This document shows, piece after piece, positions 10,554 through 21,700 of a stretch of DNA of 64,000 bases (position 1 is the stretch's first letter; each line of letters begins with the position of its first letter). Below the pieces are notes generated by a model that worked only from the letters and a program-made list of their open reading frames with translations, was not told the DNA's origin and searched no databases. Source of the stretch: Theocolax elegans (lineage: Eukaryota; Arthropoda; Insecta; Hymenoptera; Cerocephalidae). Location of the stretch: assembly GCA_026168455.1 (NCBI GenBank), contig CM047429.1:50847027-50911026 (forward strand), written 5' to 3'. Position numbers and translations under genes: made by a program.

Positions 10554-12588
10554 TTCCCGCGTATTAATAGAGAGAAATGAAGCGTGCAAAATAGACAGAT
10601 TGATATATATTTCTATGCAGTATTTACATTTGGTCGAACGCGTCTAACACATTGATCGAGGGAATGCGCGCGTGAAAAAAAAACTTATTGATCGAAATAA
10701 AGGCGTGATGATAAAAACGTTTTGAAAAGAGCAGACACGGATACGGCGAAAACGCGCCTGCGCTCGTCGTCTTACGGCGTAGCACGCTCGGACTCGCGAC
10801 GTTAACGAGTAAAAAGAAAGAGCAACAGCAAACAAGTCGATATAAATGCAGACTCGTCGTGTGTGTTGCTTGGCCACCGAAAAGGCACAGGTAATCGAGT
10901 CAAGGAAATATTTGGGTATCAGGTCCGATGTAAATTCGCAGGATGGAGTTGATTCGCAACAATAGGAAGCCTGTTGGTAGTGGCGAGGAGGCCGGTAGGG
11001 TGAGAACGTAGAGCTAGCGGCTGCGAGTCGAGGCTGTCAGGGCGGCTCTCCGGTCGAGCCGTCGCTTAATTAGGCCGCTTTAATTACGAGGCGTGCGCGT
11101 GGGCGCGTGGGCGCACGGGCGCACGGGGGCACGCGACTCGACCGAGGGTTCTCCTTTTGGCGAGACTAATTGCGAGGGTGCGATCGAGAGGAGGGTAGAG
11201 AGGTGTATATATACCGAACGGGAATGAGGGAACGAGGGAACGAGGGGGGCACGCGCCACGCACGCTTCTTGTTGGATCTCGGGCCGAGGAGCCGAGCAGC
11301 GACGACGCGACGAAAGGGGTTGAGCGCCGAGTACCGACCCCCACCGACCCCACCGTCCCCACCGACCGATGAAATATTCAAGCTAGACGAGAGTTGAGAA
11401 GCTTTTTTCTCCTGTACGAGGTATACGAGACGCGCCGAGTTGAGTCTCGAATCGTATATACACCTCTCTCTCTCTCTCTCCCAAGCTTTTCGTTCTAGAA
11501 TCGTTGAGTTGCGTAGGTGATGCTCGTTATACATACATATATGCTTACTCTATAGGTATACTCGAGGCTTAACTTCGTATACGACGGAACGAGATTTACG
11601 CGCTCTTTGCGATTTTCTGGACTTGGAAAAGCGTCGAACCGCTCTAAGGGAGAGTAATACTTGGTGTGCACGTTGGATCATGAGAATCCGTGCGAGTCGT
11701 TTTTCGTTGCTCATATATCGGAGGGAGCGCAACCGCTGAGATAGGTCACCTCGCAACGTCAACTTTTTTTCTCTCTCCTCCCGACCTTTCTTTTTTCCTC
11801 GCATTTCTTCTTTCTCACTATACTTTGATAGACTGCAGCACGTTCACAAAAGTAGAAAACGTTCTCACGGCACTATCTTTCGTTCTCCTCGAGACATCGT
11901 AAAATGGCTCTGTATATGCACTAGCGTGCACGCGCCCACGCCCCCCTCCCACCCACACCCCCACACACACACACACACACACACACACAGTCCATTGAAT
12001 CATTTCGGCTTGGCAGTTACTTCGTTTTTCTTCGAGTTATATACTCTTATGCGGACTAACATAAATTCAACGAGTCTCGAACCGATTATTTATACACGGA
12101 GAGAAATATCTCATAAAAATTGTAAGTAATTTCAGGGGAAATTTTACCATGAAGTCTTGTAAACGTGGGACGTCTTGACGTTTCAGTAATTTTTACCAGG
12201 AACTTCCTGGTAAAAATTACCTAACCGAAAAAATTAAAGCGAAACATAATCTACATCAATAGCGTTAAGAGTTATAATATTTACTTCAAATTAATAAACA
12301 AGTATAGATATAATAAATATTTATATTGTTTCATTACGTACATATATATTAATAACAAATACTTTGAGGCAATAAAAAATTTTAATTAATCAAATTTATA
12401 ATGAATAGATTTATTAAAAATTATAGATTTATTTTAAAATAGTAAATGGGTGTAGAAATAATTCACATTGATGAAGTATTATTTATTGAATATATATATT
12501 TATATACTGCTTCAAAATTGATTTGCCATCCGCACTTTGCATCAACAAATTGTAAATATCCTGAACATAAACAATGCAGCATTGAAAT
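10554..12588. repeat. Tandem duplication A, copy 2 (about 2.03 kb)
   Basis: Second head-to-tail copy. The junction sequence GCAGCATTGAAA that ends copy 1 reappears at 12577-12587, after which the copies diverge (TTCCCGCG versus TGGTACAA). The DNA just left of copy 1 (GTAGCATCGATATTCCCGCG) resembles the junction, suggesting microhomology at the breakpoint. Confidence 0.9.
12092..12221 (+). repeat. Short dispersed repeat, plus copy 2
   Basis: The duplicate of the 10058-10187 element, carried along in copy 2 of duplication A; its palindrome is at 12186-12220. Confidence 0.7.
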
Positions 12589-12696
12589 GGTACAAATTAT
12601 AGGTTAGAAATGTATCGCTGTAGAAATATTCGACACTTACATTTTAATGACCGATTGACCAAGCTCTCCTTTCCTATAAAATTAAAGTTTTACGTA

Positions 12697-14338
12697 TTAA
12701 TGTTGCAGCTCTTTGTAAAACGTATTTTCTCACCATATTGATTTGTGTATAATTTATTTATATCAATGTAACTTTTGAATAGAAAGTTTAACTGAAGTGT
12801 ACATTACTTACTCCTTACTGTACATTACTTCAATTTTCTCATGAATATAAAATACTTACATATCTGTAAAAAGTTGTTAGAAATATGCAGCAAGGTTTTA
12901 CACAGAACTGGATTTCGTTGAATATAACCGCATCGAATAGACACTGTATACGTACACCGGCCGGCGATCGGTTCGGCGTATACATTTAACCTCTGCATTC
13001 TAAGTCACATGCGCGCGCGTTATCTTGAGAGGGAGAAACTTAGAAGAGTCGGTACGAACAAATTTTTTCTTACGGTCCAAGCGCTACTTTTGCCTATACT
13101 AAGATATCGGGGGAAAAATTACAAGAAGTTCATGGTAAAAATTGCAATGAATGCAGAACGTCCCACGTTTACAAGACTTCATGGTAAAATTTCCCCTGAA
13201 ATTACTTACAATTTTTATGAGATATTTCTCTCCGTGTATCGTACCTATATCGGTAAATCGTTTTATTTCGTCTACGCACAACATGTTTAAGGGTGCCATA
13301 ATTTCGCCCATCCGGAAATCTAATTTTTCAAATATCTTACCATATCCTAGAAGTCTTACTTTCAAGAAAAAAATAATCACGGATAGGACACCTTTTATTT
13401 CAGAACTAATTTATGAGATAATACTTTAGTATATATATATATATATATATATTTTTCGTAAAGCAATTGGATTCTTCAACATACTATTTTTTAAAAAGAG
13501 CAACATGTATTTTAATTAAATTACATTGTGTTAAAGGGATATTCCAATGTGACGAGTTAAAAAGGTCGACTTCTTGTTTGCCCAAAGAATTGATATTCCG
13601 CAGTTGGTTTTGGTGATTTATGCGCCTAGTTGACCGGTTATAACACTCCAAATGAGAGGATCATCTATAGTTGTCAATTTCAGAAAGGTTAAAAAGAGGT
13701 AGTGTTGAAAATAATATATATTATAATGTAGAAATAAGAATAAGGTACCGTAACTCAGGGTTTATGGTTATGATTCAAGACTATACAATGAATGGAGTAG
13801 AAAATTATATTTTAGAAAAAATGTCATTTTTTATTATGTGCTATTATAATATGAGTGAGCGCATATTACAGGTATACATCGCTCAATGATCGAGTTGATG
13901 CACTATATGTACATATACATTGGTTTGATTTATGTACATTATAACGAATAGCGCGAAATTTAAAAAAAGAATAATGTATAAATATAACGTCGAAGTGCGA
14001 TTTATCCGTTATCTAAAATGATCTGGTTAATTAGGAGGTCCAGAAAATACACATGAATTAATTACGAAAATGAGCAACAAATTTATTCATTCGTTTATAA
14101 ATATTATAATTACTTTCAAGTTGACGATAAGCATATTTCGTTACAATTGTTTGTTCTCTATTGTCTCTCTCTTTCTCGTACTCGTTTTTCTTTCGCATAT
14201 ATCTCAAGTTATCACAGATTAATGAACAAAAAATTACCATTCGCAGCGGATTATATTTCGTACAATTTCAATATATGCAAACATTACGCAAGTTATAAAG
14301 TCTTTACCTCTGATAAAACTTTTATACCTGTGTGCGTG
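12697..14338. repeat. Tandem duplication B, copy 1 (about 1.64 kb)
   Basis: A block beginning TTAATGTTGCAGCTCTTTG is repeated at 14339. The spacing falls from 1642 to 1639 bases, explained by three single-base losses in homopolymer runs (a G near 14670, an A near 14828, an A near 15600). One substitution is visible: TTACAATTT becomes TTACACTTT at about 14850. The ORFs it contains (72 and 60 codons, identical in both copies) are AT-rich and unsupported as genes. Only about 108 bases (12589-12696) separate it from duplication A. Confidence 0.9.
13113..13239 (-). repeat. Short dispersed repeat, minus copy 1
   Basis: Reverse-complement relative of the 10058-10187 element. It shares the run from GACGTCCCACG-like sequence through the ACACGGAG terminus almost exactly, while the hairpin end is diverged (AAGAAGTTCATGG instead of AGGAAGTTCCTGG). 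Confidence 0.7.
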
Positions 14339-15978
14339 TTAATGTTGCAGCTCTTTGTAAAACGTATTTTCTCACCATATTGATTTGTGTATAATTTATT
14401 TATATCAATGTAACTTTTGAATAGAAAGTTTAACTGAAGTGTACATTACTTACTCCTTACTGTACATTACTTCAATTTTCTCATGAATATAAAATACTTA
14501 CATATCTGTAAAAAGTTGTTAGAAATATGCAGCAAGGTTTTACACAGAACTGGATTTCGTTGAATATAACCGCATCGAATAGACACTGTATACGTACACC
14601 GGCCGGCGATCGGTTCGGCGTATACATTTAACCTCTGCATTCTAAGTCACATGCGCGCGCGTTATCTTGAGAGGAGAAACTTAGAAGAGTCGGTACGAAC
14701 AAATTTTTTCTTACGGTCCAAGCGCTACTTTTGCCTATACTAAGATATCGGGGGAAAAATTACAAGAAGTTCATGGTAAAAATTGCAATGAATGCAGAAC
14801 GTCCCACGTTTACAAGACTTCATGGTAAATTTCCCCTGAAATTACTTACACTTTTTATGAGATATTTCTCTCCGTGTATCGTACCTATATCGGTAAATCG
14901 TTTTATTTCGTCTACGCACAACATGTTTAAGGGTGCCATAATTTCGCCCATCCGGAAATCTAATTTTTCAAATATCTTACCATATCCTAGAAGTCTTACT
15001 TTCAAGAAAAAAATAATCACGGATAGGACACCTTTTATTTCAGAACTAATTTATGAGATAATACTTTAGTATATATATATATATATATATATTTTTCGTA
15101 AAGCAATTGGATTCTTCAACATACTATTTTTTAAAAAGAGCAACATGTATTTTAATTAAATTACATTGTGTTAAAGGGATATTCCAATGTGACGAGTTAA
15201 AAAGGTCGACTTCTTGTTTGCCCAAAGAATTGATATTCCGCAGTTGGTTTTGGTGATTTATGCGCCTAGTTGACCGGTTATAACACTCCAAATGAGAGGA
15301 TCATCTATAGTTGTCAATTTCAGAAAGGTTAAAAAGAGGTAGTGTTGAAAATAATATATATTATAATGTAGAAATAAGAATAAGGTACCGTAACTCAGGG
15401 TTTATGGTTATGATTCAAGACTATACAATGAATGGAGTAGAAAATTATATTTTAGAAAAAATGTCATTTTTTATTATGTGCTATTATAATATGAGTGAGC
15501 GCATATTACAGGTATACATCGCTCAATGATCGAGTTGATGCACTATATGTACATATACATTGGTTTGATTTATGTACATTATAACGAATAGCGCGAAATT
15601 TAAAAAAGAATAATGTATAAATATAACGTCGAAGTGCGATTTATCCGTTATCTAAAATGATCTGGTTAATTAGGAGGTCCAGAAAATACACATGAATTAA
15701 TTACGAAAATGAGCAACAAATTTATTCATTCGTTTATAAATATTATAATTACTTTCAAGTTGACGATAAGCATATTTCGTTACAATTGTTTGTTCTCTAT
15801 TGTCTCTCTCTTTCTCGTACTCGTTTTTCTTTCGCATATATCTCAAGTTATCACAGATTAATGAACAAAAAATTACCATTCGCAGCGGATTATATTTCGT
15901 ACAATTTCAATATATGCAAACATTACGCAAGTTATAAAGTCTTTACCTCTGATAAAACTTTTATACCTGTGTGCGTGT
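14339..15978. repeat. Tandem duplication B, copy 2 (about 1.64 kb)
   Basis: Head-to-tail second copy. The join lies in GTGCGTG|TTAATG, and copy 2 then runs into a GT-rich microsatellite that is absent from the join, so the breakpoint sits at the edge of a GT repeat. Confidence 0.9.
14754..14879 (-). repeat. Short dispersed repeat, minus copy 2
   Basis: The duplicate of 13113-13239, carried in copy 2 of duplication B, with one base lost in an A run and one A-to-C change. Confidence 0.7.
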
Positions 15979-16060
15979 GTCTGAGTGTGTGTGCATGTGT
16001 GTGTGTTCGTGCGCTTGCGTGTGAATGTGTGTGTGTGTGTGTGTGTGTGTGGGTGTGTTT
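15979..16060. repeat. GT-rich microsatellite
   Basis: Imperfect GT repeats, pure from about 16026 to 16050. It borders the end of duplication B. Confidence 0.9.
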
Positions 16061-18240
16061 GTGTGTTGGTAGGATATAAAAGAAGGCAAAATAAATCAAC
16101 GTACTTCAATCTCTTCGCTGCTTATTACATCTTTTTACTGGTATATGTATAAAAACCGATTTTTCTTGTGCAAAATGTCTTATAGAGCAAACCTTGGCAG
16201 TTTGAAAGGTAAAGTCAGCTGTCGCGTGTACAGGATCTTTCCGCATCGTACTTGCTCGGGCACGCCAATATACAAATTCGTATAACCGTGTAATAATTGG
16301 TAATTTTTCAAGAAAAACATAAATTATTATTTTTACAACTAGTCAATGTTACACGCGCGTAATTATGCGTGTATGAAAACCGCGCAAGGCTCAGCACAAA
16401 GTTCATTGTCGCAAAATTACCATCGACGGGACGCATGTTTATTATTTAATTATTATTTATTTTTCTCGTTACATTGTACATTATGTTCATATTCTAAAAA
16501 TTTTTTTTTCTGTTATTGCTCGGTATAAGCACACCGAAATACTTACTGGCTTGTTTCACGATCGCGTTCTTGGTTTTGGGACTTATTATTTCTCAGTCTA
16601 TTACTGTCCCTTTTCCGTGTATGGTGTTTCGTGTATGCTCTTATATCTTTTACTAAAATTTTAAACTCTCATTCATCGATCGATTATTCTTTAGTTTACC
16701 TATATTAATTATTAATTCCACCATTTATTCTCACGCGAATTTTGGGAATGTTCATTTTTTACAATTGACCAATAATAACTCACCCGCACGTGCATTGTTA
16801 ACAAAACTGTAAAATGTATATTTATTAGTAGTAAAATACTGTATGATCTATGTAACTCTATATGTATATATTATTATTCATTCAAGTGTAAGTCTATGGA
16901 GAATCGAGATAAGAAAAGAAAAAAATGAATTGATAAATTTATTATTCACTCTATTAAATGTATAATATAAAAATGGTTAGCTTGATAAAAACTCTTTACA
17001 AACTATCAGGGCGCAAATTATTCGGCAAGTTGAGCTTTATTTCCGCGTTCGTCGAGAAAGTCGCACTATATCAAAGCGATAACTTTCTAACATTACAACG
17101 TTCTCTCTCTCTCTCTCTTTTGTTTTTGGTAATTACAAATAGTATTGCGTTATTATATTGAGAAAGTATGTAATCGATTACTTACAGCTATGTATCTATC
17201 TATCTATTTATATATATGTATATACACACATGCATATGAATGCGTATATGTGTATATGTATACACACATACACACATTTATAATATAGTATACCTTACAC
17301 ATATACGTTTGAATTAACAATTTCTTTAGTTATTCCGATGACTAGGCTTTTGTCTCTTCCATTTATTTAAGCAAATTCGTGCCCCTTCCATAGTTCTTGC
17401 TTTCGAAATACGAGCGCGTAGAAACTCGTTACTCTTGCTCCTTTTTCTTTTACCAATGAGTTCCACCTCGCCGACGCTCGAAAAAAGGAGCTCGAAAGGC
17501 ATCAAAACGTGAATAAAAAAGAAAACGTAAAAGAGGAGGAGCGGGGTAGAGTCGGGGATGGGGGGGGGTGGGGAGGGGGGATAGGGTAGGTAAGCCAAAA
17601 GAGAATTCGCTAGTTGGAGCACCAAGGAAAGAGTCGTCGTACAGACTAGACGAAGAGGACGGACGGAGGGAGAAGGAGAGAAAACGATGCTCGATGTGTT
17701 CCCGTAAGAATCTCTAGTAGAGCGATAACGATAACGAAAGTTTCCTCGTTTTCCAAGCGACACCGTCTACTCTCCCACTTCCTCCCTGTACACATTTATA
17801 TAGGTATATACGTACACACGCACACGCGCGCGCGCACACATATAATATGTATAGAGTGAGAGAGAGAGAGAGAGGGAGGGAGGGTAAAAGAGAGAGGAAA
17901 AGAGAGAGCTGTTCTCATCGAGTCCTCCCGCGCGGAAAATTTAAGTTAACGATGCTACGATACTACGATGCTACCACCATCCTTCGCGGTTCGCGTCTTT
18001 CCGCATACGCCCGATCGTTTCCGTGTAGTAGATGCGATTCCCAACGCGTATCCACTATCCGTTCCCGCACTCCCGGTGATCACGAGGAAACTACTAACTG
18101 GCTGCCGGTTGACCCATACTTATTATACTCCTCTACAGAGCCGGCACTTCGAACCCGAAGACTTTAATCGCGTACTTGATCATAGTACAAAAAGACTATA
18201 CACGCTTTGTAGAAAATAATTGTCCGATCTCGCCGGGTAT
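16061..18240. other. Flank of the LRR receptor gene: AT-rich, then GC-rich and purine-rich DNA
   Basis: 16061-17330 is AT-rich with TA/CA repeats near 17200-17280. From 17330 to 18230 the DNA is richer in GC, with G-runs (about 17556-17580) and GA repeats (about 17858-17910). A 145-codon minus-strand ORF (17326-17763) and plus-strand ORFs at 17847-18219 show no domain and are low-complexity. It lies downstream of the LRR gene, so it may be extended 3' UTR or another gene's regulatory region. No gene is supported. Confidence 0.4.
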
Positions 18241-18249
18241 AGGAATTTT

Positions 18250-18289
18250 CATATATACGTATATATGCATGTGTATATGTATATACGCG

Positions 18290-18331
<42 letters not shown>

Positions 18332-18344
18332 CACATACACATAT
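18250..18344. repeat. 95-bp uninterrupted purine-pyrimidine alternation (TA/CG/CA)
   Basis: From C18250 to T18344 every step alternates purine and pyrimidine. The tract passes through TATA-type, (CG)6-7, (CA)12-13 and TA segments. Such tracts are the classic Z-DNA-forming class. It sits about 230-330 bases beyond the stop codon of the LRR gene. Confidence 0.85.
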
Positions 18345-18351
18345 TTATATA

Positions 18352-18357
18352 TTTATT
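18352..18357 (-). terminator. Candidate AATAAA poly(A) signal for the LRR receptor gene
   Basis: TTTATT on the plus strand reads AATAAA on the minus strand, about 220 bases past the stop at 18578. It is a canonical signal in a plausible place, but others exist further downstream (for example near 17362), so the 3' end is not fixed. Confidence 0.35.
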
Positions 18358-18577
18358 TACTTGTATGTATACTTATGTATATGGCACACTCGATCATTCC
18401 TTCGGATCGGGTGAAGATATAAATGACGGTGCGCGGTTCGCGTGTGTTTATGCGTAGGTAACTAATGTAAGGGAGTGCACAGATATCCACAGCCACAGTC
18501 ACAGCCACAGCCGAGAAGACGAGGCGAAATGCCTGATGCCCGGAATATAACCAACTCCCTTACACGTAACTTGTGGG

Positions 18578-18799
18578 CTATACATTCGGGGTAGCGCCGG
18601 GACATACGGTGTGACTCGATGGGAAGCTCGACTGTTGCTTTGGGTGAGACGACTGGCTGTCGAGACTCGCCGCCGCCTGAAGCTGCCTCGCGGTTTGCCC
18701 GGCTTCCCCGCCACTCTGTATGCTGAAGTGCCTGTAGGATATGTACTCGGGCGGCACCGCCTGCTGATCCCGCTTTGCCGCCTCGCGCTGCTTTTTCAC
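18578..18799 (-). CDS. LRR receptor exon 5: cytoplasmic tail
   Basis: The acceptor is TTGCCTTAG|GTGAAAAAG; 73 codons then TAG. The tail begins VKKQREAAKRDQQ (stop-transfer positive charges), has the tyrosine motif PPEYISYRHFSIQ and a Gln/Ser-rich end (PNV C-terminus). GC content is high compared with the intron. A 116-codon ORF in another frame (18462-18812) is a shadow. Confidence 0.8.
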   Translation of the reverse strand: MKKQREAAKRDQQAVPPEYISYRHFSIQSGGEAGQTARQLQAAASLDSQSSHPKQQSSFPSSHTVCPGATPNV

Positions 18800-21700
18800 C
18801 TAAGGCAACCACTTGCTAATTTACTCTCTCACCGAATTGACCGCCACTTACTTCACTACTCTTTAAATAAACTTCCTTCTCGATCTCCGATGCAACCTTA
18901 CCACCATTACTACTCTAACCTCCTTGTGTTCATGATTTTACACATTAAAATATTTAACTTTTAGTTACATGAATAAAGAATATTATAATATACGATCTCT
19001 CTGACTCAATATTAAAGTTAAATTTTTAAAAATTGCATTATATATTTATTTATACTAAATCTTACTCTAATCTTCTATTTTTTTAGTGGGAAACCTTTAA
19101 ATCTATTTTTTTTACTTTATACTGATCCCTAGTGTAAAAATCATACCATTTTGTGGTCAGAATTAAGCAATACATTTTTCACCAAATAATAATTAATTAA
19201 ATTGTGGTAAAATTTCTACTGTAAAGATAATGTACATTTTAATCTAGTAGGTATAGGTATATACTAACAGAGTTAAATACAATATTTTATTTTAATAAAA
19301 TTATAAGCAGATAATGTAACGGGGAATATTATTACTTCGGCCAGTGTGATATAATTCAACCTCTGTATCTATTTATTACATTAACATTTAAATTGATTAT
19401 AGTCTACTTTGTAGTTGTAGTTAATTGTATAACTATAGTTTGTTTAGCATAAGTTATGAAACGTTTATGAATTTTAAAATATATACATTTATTTTTACGC
19501 TTTTTTTTAGTTTAAGAAAGCTGAATAAATATCGTATATGGTGGTAAGTTTAATCAGTGCTAATAACGATTTGATAAATTTTTGTGAGAAATTGAATGAC
19601 CATAGTGTTAATTATTATTCTAGCCTAATATAATATAATATTATACAATTTTAATTTGATTTTTCATCTTTGTTAACGAGTATTGATTCCGTTTTACGAG
19701 TAAATTTAGGCATTTTAAATTAAGTAAACATTAGCTTGTATGCATTGTAAAAGCAATTAAGTAATATAAATTAAATTGTACAAAATTTGTACGAACTTTA
19801 AATTTTTCCCCTGGCATATTTTAAGATTAATTATTTCTTCCTGCCAGCGGTAATTACAATTTTTAAACTATTAAAGGCAGAGGATATTTTTATTTGAGAA
19901 AACGAAGGTCATCTAGTATAAAGATTTTGATTGAAATTGTTTTCGAGTGTACTTCAACCTGAATCTAAACAATTTGTTAATACGTATCGATCACGATGCA
20001 GCCTGACTAATCGCATCGGAAGATCGAGCCAGTAAGTAGAGTTAGATTTAATAGTTAAACGACTAAGATACATACCTTGAGGTAGCCCAATATGGAAACA
20101 AGTAGTATAAAAACGACGAAACCCATGCAACAACCAATGATGAGTCCCAGTCGTCTGGTGAGAACGCTACCGGGTGAGCTTTCGGAAATGCCGCCTGTGC
20201 TGGTCATCGAAGAACCGTCGCTGCTAGGTACAGCATCTGGAACATCTAAAGTCAAGGCGTCGACGCATCTCGTGGTCTCCGTATCGACGAGACCGGTCCG
20301 AGTAACTCGTTCTGGGTGTCCTGGTCGAGAATGCTGCTGTGGTTTGGTCACCTCGTTTCCCTCGTCCACTTCGTTTCCATCCTCCTCGAAAAGTCGCGAG
20401 GAGAACCAATTGCCCAGGCCCGCTACGCAGACTCGGTACCTCGTGTTCGCCAGTAACTTGGTCAGCCGTATCGATCGCGAGCTCGGTTCCAACGTCTTAC
20501 TATGCACCTGCCACACAAGGTATTCGTTCGTTTCGTTACCGTTATTTTCTTGTACTTGAATCCCCAAAAATTTAACGAACCTAATTTATAGATATACATT
20601 TGAGTTCGCGGATTTCAAGATATACTTCTAGTTGAACTTACGTACGGGTGCAACGGAATATTTGAAAGAAAATACAGAAAATGCTGGGTGGTATTAACAT
20701 TGTATTTACCTCTTCGGAGCGATCAAGGGCGTAGAAGGCAACACGGTAACCATGGAGACCCGAGTGATTCCTGCTCTGCCAGGACACAAGGACGGAGAAC
20801 GGCTGCACGTCCTGAATGGCGAGTTTAGGTATCAAAGGTGCTGAGCAGAAGGTGCGTGGATCGAGCTCCAGGAAGACTAGACCTCGGAGTTCCGGAGGAT
20901 GTTCGCAACGTAACGAGCCATTCGCTTTAATGCGAACGGTCCCGGCGCCGCTGCTTATATCGCTAGAAACGGTGTTGCTCGTTGCACGGGTACGTGACAC
21001 GCTGCCGCCGCTGCCGACAAGTTTTCGATGGTCCCGCATCCACTCCCAAAGCTCTTGAGACTCGCAGCCGCAGTGCAGCGGATTCTCTATACAAACCAAC
21101 GACTGATTCACTTCAGAGTTCTAACTACAATGACAATATCGTATAATACTACGCGATATATCTATAATCCTCCTATATTTATTTTAAACCGTTACTTCAT
21201 TATCATATATCTGTGACCGTACCTACACATACATATGTATCGTAGCTACCAAATTTTTGCTTCGCGATTTTCCGTTGCCGCGCTCGTTGTGGTCTTACGC
21301 TCACTGTATATTTTAATTTCATTAATTTTAAATAGCCTCAACGATAACTTTACCTAATGCCGTAATTAGCAGCGCATCCACTTATACAAACGATACCCTA
21401 ACTTTACAGACAAAACGTATTATTTTCCCGGTAAAGGCTAATTTTTTTAATTCTTGCTAATTTACTATTTTATTTATGATACCTCCTCATATATTTGTGC
21501 GCGTGGTACATTTACGACTAAAACTGTAAAAACCTATTTAGAAGAATTTTAATAAATTGTTAATAATTTGTTTTTGAAATACCAGGTAAATATTTTATCT
21601 AATAACGTGTATACGGTTAGTTATTAGTATAATTTGCTTTTATGAGTTTGAAAGTAATACGTTTATGTAATTTCCATCGTTATTATGATTGATATTTCAT

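Noticed and set aside
17326..17763. 145-codon minus-strand ORF downstream of the LRR gene
   Set aside because: Pro/Leu/Ser low complexity from G-rich and C-rich runs, no domain, no splice relation to the receptor.
20092..20559. 155-codon plus-strand ORF opposite LRR receptor exon 4
   Set aside because: Antisense shadow of a well-supported coding exon.
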